Shown: positions 33,222-41,558 of the stretch, piece by piece
Layout: each line of letters opens with the position of its first letter
Numbering within the stretch: the first letter of the stretch is position 1
Origin: Sporichthya polymorpha DSM 43042
Lineage (GTDB): Bacteria > Actinomycetota > Actinomycetes > Sporichthyales > Sporichthyaceae
NCBI RefSeq assembly: GCF_000384115.1
Contig: NZ_KB913029.1
Span: forward strand, 3,323,057-3,387,056
DNA: 64,000 nt
Direction of reading: 5' to 3'
Position numbers and translations under genes: made by a program
Notes under the pieces: generated by a model
Databases searched by the model: none
Seen by the model: only the letters and a program-made list of their open reading frames with translations
Told to the model about the DNA's origin: nothing

Positions 33222-33245
33222 CAGCCAGCCGGCGGAGGGACGCGC

Positions 33246-34739
33246 ATGCGCAAGCTGGGGTCGTCGTGCTCGCCGCGCGCGAGGCGGCACACCGGGCACC
33301 GCAGTACCGGGAACCGGGCCGTGGGGCGATCGGTCGGAGCCGCCATCTGTCTGGCGCTCGTGCTCTCGGGGTGCGGGACGCAGATCGAGCGCGCGGACAT
33401 CGCGCGGGCCGCCGGCGAGGTCGTCCCCGACACCGGGGCGAACCCCGGGACAGGGACCGGCACCGACCCGGCAGTGGCCGGCGGCGGTGAGGTCGCCGCG
33501 CCCGGCAGCGTTCCGGTGGCGCCGGGGTCGAGTCCGGTCGTGCCCGGCGCGACGCCCGTGCCGGGGACGCCGGCCACGGCCGCGCCCGGTGGCGGGAGGA
33601 CCAACCCGACGACGCCGAACACCACCAAACCCGGGGCCGGTGCCCCGCAGGTGGCGACGAAGTCCGAGATCAAGCTCGGCCACATCGGCACGTACTCCGG
33701 CGTCCTCGGCGCGATCTTCAACGGCGGACGCGAGATGACCGCGGTGTGGGCGAACTGGGTCAACCTCAAGGGCGGACTCAACGGCCACCCCGTCCGCGTC
33801 ATCACCGCCGACGACGGTGGCGACCCGTCCCGCAACCTCTCGCTGACGCGCGACCTGGTGGAGAACCAGGGCGTCGTCGCGTTCGTCGGCAACATCACCC
33901 CGCTCTCGCTCAACGGCGCCAAGGCGTACCTGGAGCAGAAGCAGATCCCCATCGTGGGCGGCGACCTCACCGACGTCGGGTGGTACCAGAGCCCGATGTT
34001 CTTCCCGCAGGGCGCGCTGATCGACGGCCCGCTGCGCGGGAGCGCGGCGCTCGCGGTGAAGCACGGCGGGCCGAAGGTTGCGCTGCTCTACTGCGGCGAG
34101 GCGGCGGCCTGCTACCGCGCCCGCGACCTGTTCCAGGGCGACGCCGTGACCAAGGCCGGCGGCCAGCTCGCGTACTCGGCGCAGGTCTCCCTCGCGCAGC
34201 CGGACTTCACCGCCGAGTGCCTGCAGCTGCGCTTCCGCGAGATCGACGCGCTGGTCGCGACCGTCGACGGCAACTCGCTCGCCCGCATCGCGCGCGACTG
34301 CAAGCAGCAGAACGTCGACGTCCAGTACGTCTCGTTCGCGCTCGCCCTCGTCGACTCGCTGCGCCAGAGCCCGCACCTCGACGGGCTCGTCGGCACCACG
34401 GGTCTGTTCCCGTGGATGCTCCGGGACAAGGAGGCGGCCGACTACGGCGCCGCCCTCGCTCGCTTCGGCCCGCGGATCAACACGTCCGGCTCGACGGCCG
34501 CGGTGTGGGGGAGTGGCCTGCTGCTCCAGGCCGCGTCCCGCGGGCTGCCGGCCGGCACCGTGACCTCCGCCGACATCCTGGACGGGCTGTACGCGCTGAA
34601 GAAGGAGAACCTCGGCGGTCTCGCTCCGCCGCTGACGTTCCGCAAGGGACAGCCGGCGCCGATGATGACCTGCTGGTACACGATCGCGCTCAACAAGGGC
34701 GTTTTCTCGACACCGTCGGGGCTGAAGTACACGTGCTGA
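33246..34739 (+). CDS. ABC transporter substrate-binding lipoprotein (module 2)
   Basis: A 497-residue Peripla_BP_6 protein. A long basic n-region leads to lipobox VLSGC (Cys43). A Pro/Gly/Thr/Val-rich tether (about residues 44-138) precedes the binding fold, which starts at IKLGHIGTYSGVLGAIFNGG. Four cysteines in the fold (for example LLYCGEAAACYRA) may form disulphides outside the cell. It heads a seven-gene operon with permease, two ATPases, two small membrane proteins and a secreted companion, so import of an unknown solute is likely. ATG 33246 has GGAGGGA upstream. Confidence 0.9.
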   Translation: MRKLGSSCSPRARRHTGHRSTGNRAVGRSVGAAICLALVLSGCGTQIERADIARAAGEVVPDTGANPGTGTGTDPAVAGGGEVAAPGSVPVAPGSSPVVPGATPVPGTPATAAPGGGRTNPTTPNTTKPGAGAPQVATKSEIKLGHIGTYSGVLGAIFNGGREMTAVWANWVNLKGGLNGHPVRVITADDGGDPSRNLSLTRDLVENQGVVAFVGNITPLSLNGAKAYLEQKQIPIVGGDLTDVGWYQSPMFFPQGALIDGPLRGSAALAVKHGGPKVALLYCGEAAACYRARDLFQGDAVTKAGGQLAYSAQVSLAQPDFTAECLQLRFREIDALVATVDGNSLARIARDCKQQNVDVQYVSFALALVDSLRQSPHLDGLVGTTGLFPWMLRDKEAADYGAALARFGPRINTSGSTAAVWGSGLLLQAASRGLPAGTVTSADILDGLYALKKENLGGLAPPLTFRKGQPAPMMTCWYTIALNKGVFSTPSGLKYTC

Positions 34740-34785
34740 CACTCCACGCAGGGTCCCGCCCCGACGCGGAAGAAGGAGCGCGCAG

Positions 34786-35148
34786 ATGAACACGCTCGCG
34801 AAGGTCCGCCTGCACTGGGACCGTGTGTCCGGGTGGGGTCTGGTCGCCGTCGGCGCGGTCGTGCTGGCGTTCGGTTGGTACAAGGTGTCGAAGACGCCGT
34901 ACCCGGCCGAACAGATGCCGTACATCGTCTCCGCCGGCATTGTCGGCGCGCTGCTCGTGGTCTTCGGCGCGGCGATGCTGATCTCCGCCGACCTGCGCGA
35001 CGAGTGGCACAAGCTCGACCGCGTCGAGACGCTGCTGACCAAGGCGCTGGCGACCTCTGACGAACCGTCGGCGGGTGCCGACACCGAGCAGGTCGTCACC
35101 CGGATCGACTCGCCCCGACCGCACAGCGCGGCGGGGCGCCGGGCGTGA
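34786..35148 (+). CDS. Small membrane protein in transporter module 2 (120 aa)
   Basis: A 120-residue protein with two transmembrane segments (near residues 18-38, LVAVGAVVLAFGWYKV, and 45-66, VSAGIVGALLVVFGAAMLIS). A cytoplasmic helix (WHKLDRVETLLTKALA) follows. No family is recognised. It overlaps the next small membrane gene (GTGA). Position between binding protein and permease suggests an accessory of the transporter. ATG 34786 follows AAGGAGCG. Confidence 0.78.
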   Translation: MNTLAKVRLHWDRVSGWGLVAVGAVVLAFGWYKVSKTPYPAEQMPYIVSAGIVGALLVVFGAAMLISADLRDEWHKLDRVETLLTKALATSDEPSAGADTEQVVTRIDSPRPHSAAGRRA

Positions 35149-35597
35149 CCGCGGTCCTCCGGCGGCTCTCTCCCTGGTCGCCGGTGGAGTCCCGGCGGCT
35201 CCTGCTGCTGGTCGGGGTCGGTCTGCTCGTCGTGGCCGTGGCCTGGTGGATCGTCTCCCGCGAAGCGGCGTGGAACGACCAGACCGACGCGATGGGTCTC
35301 GCGGTGCTCGGCGCGATGGTCGCCGCCTACGGCGTGACGAGCTGGCTGCTGCGGGCGCGCGCGGTCTGCAACGCGCGGCGCAACGCGATGTTCGCCGTGA
35401 TCGGTGACGTCGGCCCCGGACGAACCGCGGCGCCGCCGGCGGTGACGGAGGAAGGGCCCGCCGAGGAGGTCGTCGCGCACCCGGAGCAGGGTCGCTACCA
35501 CCGGCCCTCCTGCGCCCTTGCCGCCGGCACGAACTGGCCGCTGGTGCCGCGCGCGACGCTGATCGACCGTCAGCCGTGCGGGGTGTGCGACCCGTGA
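35145..35597 (+). CDS. Small membrane protein with Cys/His tail in module 2 (150 aa)
   Basis: A 150-residue protein with two transmembrane helices (LLLLVGVGLLVVAVAWWIVS and AMGLAVLGAMVAAYGVTSW). A soluble tail ends YHRPSCALAAG ... RQPCGVCDP. The spacing of His, Cys and a final Cys-x2-Cys resembles the small zinc-binding tail found at the ends of some nucleases and Ada-like domains. Metal binding is inference. It is translationally coupled on both sides and so is probably part of the transporter complex or its sensor. Confidence 0.75.
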   Translation: MTAVLRRLSPWSPVESRRLLLLVGVGLLVVAVAWWIVSREAAWNDQTDAMGLAVLGAMVAAYGVTSWLLRARAVCNARRNAMFAVIGDVGPGRTAAPPAVTEEGPAEEVVAHPEQGRYHRPSCALAAGTNWPLVPRATLIDRQPCGVCDP

Positions 35598-37510
35598 TCG
35601 ACAACCTGCTCCCGTTCATCGTCACCGGGCTGAGCACCGGGTCGGTCTTCGCGATCGCGGCGATGGGCCTGGTGCTCACGTACAAGACGTCCGGGGTCTT
35701 CAACTTCGGTCACGGCGCGCTGGCGGCGGCCGGGGCGTACGTGACCTGGGACCTGTGGGTGCAGCGTGGTTGGCCGTGGCCGCTCGCGCTCGCCACCGCG
35801 GTGGCGGCGGTCGGGATCGTGGGTGGGTTCGTCCTCGAGCGCGTCGCCGTCGGGCTCGCGGACAAACCCGCCGCGTTGCGGGTCGTCGCGACGGTGGGGG
35901 TGCTGCTCGCCGTTCAGGCCGCGCTGACGATCCACTACGGCAGCGCCAGCATCCCGATGGACTACTTCCTCCCGTCCGAGACGGTCGAGGTCGGCAGCGT
36001 CAACATCCGCTACGAGCAGATGATCGTCTTCGTCGTCGCCCTCAGCTGTGCCGCGGGACTCGCGCTGTTCTTCCGCCGGACGCGCCTCGGCGTCTCGATG
36101 CAGGGCGTCGTCGACGACCCGGCGCTGCTCGGTCTGCAGGCGGTCAGCCCGGTCCGCGTCCGGCGCAGCGCGTGGATGATCGGGTCCTGCTTCGCCGCGT
36201 TCTCCGGTGCGCTGCTCGCCCCGACGTTGAACCTCGACGCGACCCTGCTGACGCTCCTCGTCGTCCAGGCCTTCGGCGCCGCGGCGATCGGCCGGTTCGA
36301 CTCGCTGCCGCTGGTCTACGCCGGCGGTCTCGCGATCGGCGTCGGCCAGGAGGTGACGAAGTACGTCGTCTCCAAGGACTTCCTCGTCGAGAACGTCGAC
36401 TCGCAGTTGCTGCAGCCGCTGCCGAGCAACGTGCCGTTCCTCGTGTTGTTCGTGGTGCTCCTCGTGGCCCGGCGGTCGGCGTTCCCGGAGCGCGGTGCGA
36501 AGGTCGTGAAGCGCGAGCGCCCCCCGCGGCCGATGCCGCCTCGGGTCGTCACGGGCGGAGCCACCGCGGCCCTGGTGCTGCTCGTGCTGGTGCCCGCGTT
36601 GGTGCCGGGTTCTCGGATGCCGCTGTACAGCACGGGCCTGGCCTACGTCGTGCTGTTCGCGTCCCTGCACCTCCTGGTCCGGACGTCGGGTCAGGTGTCG
36701 CTGTGTCAGATGGCCTTCGCCGCGATCGGCGCCGCCGCCTCCGTGCACGCGCAGGACGCCGGTGCGCCGTTCCTGCTCGCGGTCCTGATCGCCGGCCTGA
36801 TCGCCCTGCCCGTCGGCGCGTTCATCTCGCTGCCGGCGGTGAAGCTCTCCGGGGTCTACCTGGCGATCGCGACCTTTGGTTTCGGCATCCTCGTCGAGCG
36901 CATCTTCTTCCCGTCCGACTGGATGTTCGGCGCGCAGCAGTCGCAGGCGGCGCCAAGGCCGGGCTGGGCCGAGGGTGACACGGCCTACTACTACGTGGTG
37001 CTCACGGTGGCGCTGCTCGCGGTCGGGTCACTGGTCCTGGTCCACCGGTCCCGCCTCGGCCGGTTGCTGCGCGCGCTCGCGGACTCCCCGGCCGCGGTGG
37101 TGGCGCACGGGACCCGCGCGAACGTCCTGCGGCTGTTCGCGTTCTGCTTCTCCGCGTTCCTCGCCGGCGTCAGCGGTGCGGTGCTCGTGCCGGTCACCGG
37201 CAGTGCGAGCGGGTTGTCGTTCAACTTCGGCGTCTCGCTGATGCTGCTCGCGGTGCTGATCCTCGCCGGCCGGCGTCCGCTGGTCGCCCCGTTCGTCGGT
37301 GCGGCGGCGATGATCGTCGTCCCCGGCTACGTCACCAACGCCGAGGCGCTGGAGTACCTGCCGATCGTGTTCGGCGTCTCCGCCGTGCTGCTCGCGACCG
37401 GCGCGCTCGAGCGGGGCTGGTCCGCCGCGACGACGACGCGGCGCATGGCGGCTCGTCCGGCGGTCGGCCCGGCGCGGGCGCGCGAGGCCGAGTTGGTAGG
37501 TGCGCGATGA
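35594..37510 (+). CDS. LivH-LivM fused ABC permease (module 2)
   Basis: A 638-residue fusion of two branched-chain-amino-acid-type permeases. Residues 1 to about 295 are LivH-like, with GSVFAIAAMGLVLTYKTSGV and FNFGHGALAA. Residues from about 320 are LivM-like, with SGQVSLCQMAFAAIGAAASV and SGVYLAIATFGFGILVERIF. GTG 35594 overlaps the previous stop (GTGA), and the end overlaps LivG (ATGA). It forms the membrane channel for the solute bound by the lipoprotein at 33246. Confidence 0.92.
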   Translation: MIDNLLPFIVTGLSTGSVFAIAAMGLVLTYKTSGVFNFGHGALAAAGAYVTWDLWVQRGWPWPLALATAVAAVGIVGGFVLERVAVGLADKPAALRVVATVGVLLAVQAALTIHYGSASIPMDYFLPSETVEVGSVNIRYEQMIVFVVALSCAAGLALFFRRTRLGVSMQGVVDDPALLGLQAVSPVRVRRSAWMIGSCFAAFSGALLAPTLNLDATLLTLLVVQAFGAAAIGRFDSLPLVYAGGLAIGVGQEVTKYVVSKDFLVENVDSQLLQPLPSNVPFLVLFVVLLVARRSAFPERGAKVVKRERPPRPMPPRVVTGGATAALVLLVLVPALVPGSRMPLYSTGLAYVVLFASLHLLVRTSGQVSLCQMAFAAIGAAASVHAQDAGAPFLLAVLIAGLIALPVGAFISLPAVKLSGVYLAIATFGFGILVERIFFPSDWMFGAQQSQAAPRPGWAEGDTAYYYVVLTVALLAVGSLVLVHRSRLGRLLRALADSPAAVVAHGTRANVLRLFAFCFSAFLAGVSGAVLVPVTGSASGLSFNFGVSLMLLAVLILAGRRPLVAPFVGAAAMIVVPGYVTNAEALEYLPIVFGVSAVLLATGALERGWSAATTTRRMAARPAVGPARAREAELVGAR

Positions 37511-38286
37511 GTCCGGACCTGCGGCTGACCGGGATCACCGTCCGCTTCGGTGGTCTGACCGCCGTCGACGACGTCTCGCTCGTCGCGCGTGCGGGCGAGG
37601 TGACGGGGCTGATCGGCCCCAACGGCGCCGGCAAGACGACGACGTTCAACGCGACGACCGGTGTCGTCCCGATCAGCGCGGGGTCGGTGGAGCTCGGCGG
37701 GCGCCGGATCGACGGGCTCTCGACCGCGGCGCGCGCGGAGCTGGGGCTGGGGCGGACGTTCCAGCGCATGGAGCTGTTCGACTCCATGACGGTGCGTGAG
37801 AACGTCGCGCTCGGGCCGGAGATGCGACAGGCCGGACGGAGCACGTGGACGCACCTGTTCGCCCCCGCCGCGGAGCGTCGCGAGGTGCGGGAGCGCACCG
37901 AAGACGCGCTGTCGGTGTGCGGGCTGCGTCCGGTCGCCGACGTCCGGACCGGGGAGCTCTCGACGGGTCAACGGCGCCTGGTGGAACTGGCCCGCGCGCT
38001 GGCGTCACGGTTCGACCTCCTACTGCTGGACGAGCCGTCGTCGGGCCTCGACCCGATGGAGACCGGGCGGTTCATCGAGATCCTGCAGTCGATGGTCGAG
38101 ACCTACGGGACGGGCCTGCTGGTCGTCGAGCACGACATCGCGCTGGTGCGGGAGCTGTGCACGAGCCTGTACGTCCTCGACTTCGGCAAGCTCATCGCGA
38201 GCGGGCCCGCCCGCGAGGTGCTCGGCAGCGAGATCGTCCGCGCGGCCTACCTCGGGTCCGAGGCCGTCGAGGAGGCCGTCTCATGA
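37507..38286 (+). CDS. ABC transporter ATPase, LivG-type
   Basis: A 259-residue ATPase: Walker A GPNGAGKTT, signature ELSTGQRRLVELARAL (LSTGQ), Walker B LLLLDEPSSGLDP, and H-loop VVEHDIALV. The C-terminus (VRAAYLGSEA) is typical of LivG. It overlaps the permease and LivF genes by 4 bp each, giving stoichiometric coupling. It powers the module 2 importer and could also serve module 1. Confidence 0.93.
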   Translation: MSPDLRLTGITVRFGGLTAVDDVSLVARAGEVTGLIGPNGAGKTTTFNATTGVVPISAGSVELGGRRIDGLSTAARAELGLGRTFQRMELFDSMTVRENVALGPEMRQAGRSTWTHLFAPAAERREVRERTEDALSVCGLRPVADVRTGELSTGQRRLVELARALASRFDLLLLDEPSSGLDPMETGRFIEILQSMVETYGTGLLVVEHDIALVRELCTSLYVLDFGKLIASGPAREVLGSEIVRAAYLGSEAVEEAVS

Positions 38287-38969
38287 TGCGGCTGACCGAC
38301 ATCACCGCCGGGTACGAGGACACCACCGTGCTGCGGGGCGTCGACCTGACGATCCCGGACAATGCGGTGGTCGCGCTGCTCGGCCCGAACGGCGCGGGGA
38401 AGACGACGTTGCTGCGCGTCGCGTCCGGGCTGCTGCGGCCGTGGTCGGGGCGCGTCGAGCTCGACGGACGGGACGTCACGGGTCAGCCGTCGCACGCGCT
38501 CGCTGCGGCCGGGGTGTGTCACGTGCCGGAGGGGCGGGGCGTGTTTCCGGGTCTGACGGTGGACGAGAACCTGCGGCTGCAGGCGCCGAGCCGGACGGCG
38601 GTGGCCGAGCGCGTCCTGCCGGCGTTCCCGCGGCTGGGGGAGCGGCTCACGCAGCGGGCGGGCAGCCTCTCCGGCGGTGAGCAGCAGATGCTCGCGCTCG
38701 CCCACGCATACACGGGCCGGCACAGCGCGGTGCTGCTCGACGAGGTGTCGATGGGCCTCGCCCCGCGCATCGTCGACGAGATCTTCGAGCACCTGAAGGT
38801 TCTGGCTGCGTCGGGCACATCTCTTCTTTTGGTCGAGCAATACGTGAAACGGGCCCTCGAGCTCGCAGACTACGTCTACGTGCTGCGCCGCGGGCAGATC
38901 GAGTTCGCGGGGGAGCCGTGGCAGCTGGGCACCGACGCCATCCTGTCGTCCTACCTGGGAGAGAGCTGA
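38283..38969 (+). CDS. ABC transporter ATPase, LivF-type
   Basis: A 228-residue ATPase: Walker A GPNGAGKTT, signature SLSGGEQQMLALAHAY, Walker B VLLDEVSMGL and H-loop LLVEQYVKRAL, the hallmarks of LivF. It is the only LivF in the window; module 1 has none, so this subunit may be shared. Its TGA overlaps the ATG of the secreted companion (TGATG). Confidence 0.93.
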   Translation: MMRLTDITAGYEDTTVLRGVDLTIPDNAVVALLGPNGAGKTTLLRVASGLLRPWSGRVELDGRDVTGQPSHALAAAGVCHVPEGRGVFPGLTVDENLRLQAPSRTAVAERVLPAFPRLGERLTQRAGSLSGGEQQMLALAHAYTGRHSAVLLDEVSMGLAPRIVDEIFEHLKVLAASGTSLLLVEQYVKRALELADYVYVLRRGQIEFAGEPWQLGTDAILSSYLGES

Positions 38970-40213
38970 TGATCCGACGCACCGTCAGCGGCGTCGCCGT
39001 GGGTGGTCTGCTCGCGCTCGCCGGGGGAGCGGCGCTGATGACCTCGGCCCGCGCCGCCGAGCCCGGCGTGTTCACGCTGTCCGCACGCGCGGACTCGGTC
39101 GGGATTCAGACGATCGCCCAGGACGCTCCGGTCGTGTCGATCGGTGGCGGCGAGATCGCGCTGGTGACCCCGTCGAGCGCGCAGTCGCAGATCGACTCCT
39201 TCGGTGGATCGCGCAGCTTCGCGTCCGCGCCGTACCCGGGTGACCTGATCGTGAGCCTGCCGCCGACGATCGCGGGCGTCTCCGGCGGGTCCGCGCCGGT
39301 GCCCGAGTACCCGGCGTACGTCTCCAGCGACTACCCGGTGCGCAACGAGCAGGTCCTGCAGTTCGGGCCCCAGCAGCTGACGGCGCGCAGCGCCGAGAAC
39401 TCCAGCGAGGCCCAGGCGCAGATCGGCCTCCAGTCCACCCCGCCGGAGGTCGCGGCCGCGATCACGAAGACTTCGGTTGTGCGGAACACCGCGACCGGTG
39501 GTGCGACGGCCTTCGCCGACGCGTTGCTCTCGCCGCTGTCGTACACCGACGTTCTCAAGCTCGGGCAGGTCCACACCACCGCCAAGGCGGTGTGGGAGCC
39601 GGGCGCGACCAAGCCGACCCTGACGTCGACCTTCGACGCCGGCAACGTCACGATTGCGGGCCAGACGTTCGGCCTGACGTCGAACGGCCTGGTCGTCCCG
39701 GGCTCGAAGACTCCGGTCGACGACGCCGCGATCGCGGAGCTGCTCAAGAACACCGGGGCCTTCCTCGAGGTCCTGCCGGAGCAGCGGACGGCCACGAGCG
39801 TGACCTCCGCCAGCCTGCGTCTGACCTACCAGCAGGTCCTCCCGAACGCCGGGCTCACGACGGTGCGTCTGATCCTGGGTCAGGTCTCCGCGACGGCGGT
39901 GTCGGAGGCGTCCGGGCTCGCGGGGCCCGCTGCCGTTCCGGGTGGTGCGGCGTCCGGCGGTGAAGTGCCGGGCGTTCTCGACCCCGTCGGCATCCCCGGC
40001 GCGGGCGTCGACGCCGCGGGCGTCGGCCAGCTCCCCTCGGTGCCCGTGACGACCAACCTCGTCCCCGGCGCCGCCGGCACCGACGGCGTCCAGCTCGCCG
40101 GCCGCACCGCCCCACCGCTCCCCGACTTCGACCGCTTTTACCTCGTCCTCGTCCTCGGCGCACTTGCCGCGGTGGTGACCGCCCGCATCCGCTCCGCCCG
40201 CCGCTTCGTCTGA
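38969..40213 (+). CDS. Secreted/anchored transporter companion (module 2), unknown family
   Basis: A 414-residue protein. The signal peptide (about residues 1-30, GGAALMTSARA) leads to a beta-rich exported region. A Pro/Gly/Val-rich stretch and a C-terminal membrane anchor close the protein (FYLVLVLGALAAVVTARI, followed by RSARRFV). The exported region is a distant relative of the product at 6849: VTIAGQTFGLTSNGLVVPG and SLRLTYQQVL have counterparts there. Both follow or sit inside LivK/H/M/G-type operons. A wall-spanning solute-handling role is inferred, not shown. Confidence 0.8.
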   Translation: MIRRTVSGVAVGGLLALAGGAALMTSARAAEPGVFTLSARADSVGIQTIAQDAPVVSIGGGEIALVTPSSAQSQIDSFGGSRSFASAPYPGDLIVSLPPTIAGVSGGSAPVPEYPAYVSSDYPVRNEQVLQFGPQQLTARSAENSSEAQAQIGLQSTPPEVAAAITKTSVVRNTATGGATAFADALLSPLSYTDVLKLGQVHTTAKAVWEPGATKPTLTSTFDAGNVTIAGQTFGLTSNGLVVPGSKTPVDDAAIAELLKNTGAFLEVLPEQRTATSVTSASLRLTYQQVLPNAGLTTVRLILGQVSATAVSEASGLAGPAAVPGGAASGGEVPGVLDPVGIPGAGVDAAGVGQLPSVPVTTNLVPGAAGTDGVQLAGRTAPPLPDFDRFYLVLVLGALAAVVTARIRSARRFV

Positions 40214-40220
40214 CGCCGGA

Positions 40221-40262
40221 CGTCCGACGATGTGGCTGCAACAGCGACCACATCGTCGGACG
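40221..40262. terminator. 42-bp palindromic repeat, copy 2 (bidirectional terminator)
   Basis: CGTCCGACGATGTGGCTGCA, then its inverted copy ending CATCGTCGGACG. It has the same length as and about 80% identity with the copy at 4489, and again lies between convergent genes, touching the stop of the amidohydrolase. Confidence 0.75.
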
Positions 40263-41558
40263 CTACGGGTGGACGAGGTGGCCGGCGATGAGGGTCGCGC
40301 GGGTCTCGCCGTTCTGGCGGAGGACGAGGTCGGCGGGGGCGCCGACTTCCACCTTTCGCGGCGGGCCGCCGGGGTCGTCGGGTGGGGCGAGATAGGCGGC
40401 GAGGGCCTCGGCCGGCGTGAGGCACTCGGCGGGGTTGAGGGGCTCGCCGTCGGGGGTGAGGCGAGTCGTGGCGGCGGCGATCACCGCCCACGGGTCGAGC
40501 GGGCCGTGCGGGGCGTCGCTGGAGAGCGCGAGGGGAACTCCGGCGCGGCACAGGGAGGCGCAGCGGTAGAGATCGGTGTGGTCGGACGCCGGAACGTCCC
40601 GGCGGTAGTCGCCCCCACGGGCGGCGAGGAACCCGGGCTGGGTGACGACGCGCAGCCCGCGCTCGCGCAGCAGCGGGATCGCCGACGCCGGGACGAGCGC
40701 CGCGTGCTCGATCCGGTCGCCGGGGCGGAAACCGGCGGCGTCGAGGGCGGCGAGCAGCAGCGCGAACGCCTCCCGGGTGACGCAGTGGACGGCGACCGCG
40801 CGCCCCGTCCCGTGGGCGGCGGCGATGCGGGCGGTCAGGTCGTAGAGATCCGGCAGGTCGGGGTCGGCGAGCACGATCTTGTACGGCCCGACAGTGGTGC
40901 CGAGCGGTGCGGCGCACCCCAGCCCGACCCCGAGCAACGTGACGCGCTGGGGGAGAGCGGTCGCGTCGAACTCGACGAGGTCGGGCGTCGCGTCCGTGAC
41001 GGCGGTGATGCCGTACGCCGCCAGCCGGCGACCGACCGCGGTGAGGTCCGGCAGGCCGCGGACCGGCAGCCGGGTCCGTAGCCAGTCGTCGGCCCGGTGC
41101 AGACGGCCGGTCGGTGCCCCGGTGCCGTCGCGCTCGATTCCGGGGTGGTCGGCCGCGCCGAGATCCAACAAGCGCGCCCCGGCCGAATTCACCGTCCACT
41201 GCGCCCCGCTCCGGTGCTGGGCTCGGACGGGACGGTGGGGGTGCAGGGCGTCGAGCGCCCCGGCGTCGAGGTCGCCGGCCAGCCCGACGGCCCGGACCCA
41301 GCCGTGGTCGTCGGCCGGGGTGGCTTCGAGGGCAGCGGCGATCTGAGATGGCGTCAGACCGGTGAGGTTCACCGAGGCTTCGGCGGCCGCGATCGCGTGT
41401 AGGTGGAGGTGGTGGTCGACCAGACCCGGCAGCACCTGGGCCCCCGCGGCGTCGAGGAGTTCCTCGCCGCGCAGGTTCGGCTCGATCTCCGCGATCCGGT
41501 CCCCGTCGAGCCGGAGGTCGACGCGGCGGTCGTCGAGGAGGGCGTTGCGGATCAGCAT
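40263..41558 (-). CDS. Amidohydrolase (YtcJ-like metal-dependent hydrolase)
   Basis: A 431-residue amidohydrolase-superfamily protein. LPGLVDHHLHLHAI is the metal-binding H-x-H motif, VHCVTREAF and IEHAALVPASAIPLL contribute later His ligands, and ALSSDAPHGPLDPW holds the catalytic Asp. The closing GAPADLVLR is typical. It hydrolyses an amide, ring or ester of unknown identity. Its start overlaps the end of the upstream CoA-transferase gene by 7 bp, so they form a two-gene operon. Confidence 0.87.
   Translation of the reverse strand: MLIRNALLDDRRVDLRLDGDRIAEIEPNLRGEELLDAAGAQVLPGLVDHHLHLHAIAAAEASVNLTGLTPSQIAAALEATPADDHGWVRAVGLAGDLDAGALDALHPHRPVRAQHRSGAQWTVNSAGARLLDLGAADHPGIERDGTGAPTGRLHRADDWLRTRLPVRGLPDLTAVGRRLAAYGITAVTDATPDLVEFDATALPQRVTLLGVGLGCAAPLGTTVGPYKIVLADPDLPDLYDLTARIAAAHGTGRAVAVHCVTREAFALLLAALDAAGFRPGDRIEHAALVPASAIPLLRERGLRVVTQPGFLAARGGDYRRDVPASDHTDLYRCASLCRAGVPLALSSDAPHGPLDPWAVIAAATTRLTPDGEPLNPAECLTPAEALAAYLAPPDDPGGPPRKVEVGAPADLVLRQNGETRATLIAGHLVHP

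Larger units (their letters stand above)
32972..33245. other. Intergenic region holding a compound inverted repeat and an operator-like site
   Basis: This 274-bp stretch separates the enoyl-CoA hydratase from transporter module 2. It contains a two-stem inverted repeat (33047-33124), an AT-rich operator-like region (33193-33221) and a ribosome site (GGCGGAGGGA) before ATG 33246. No gene was seen. Confidence 0.6.
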
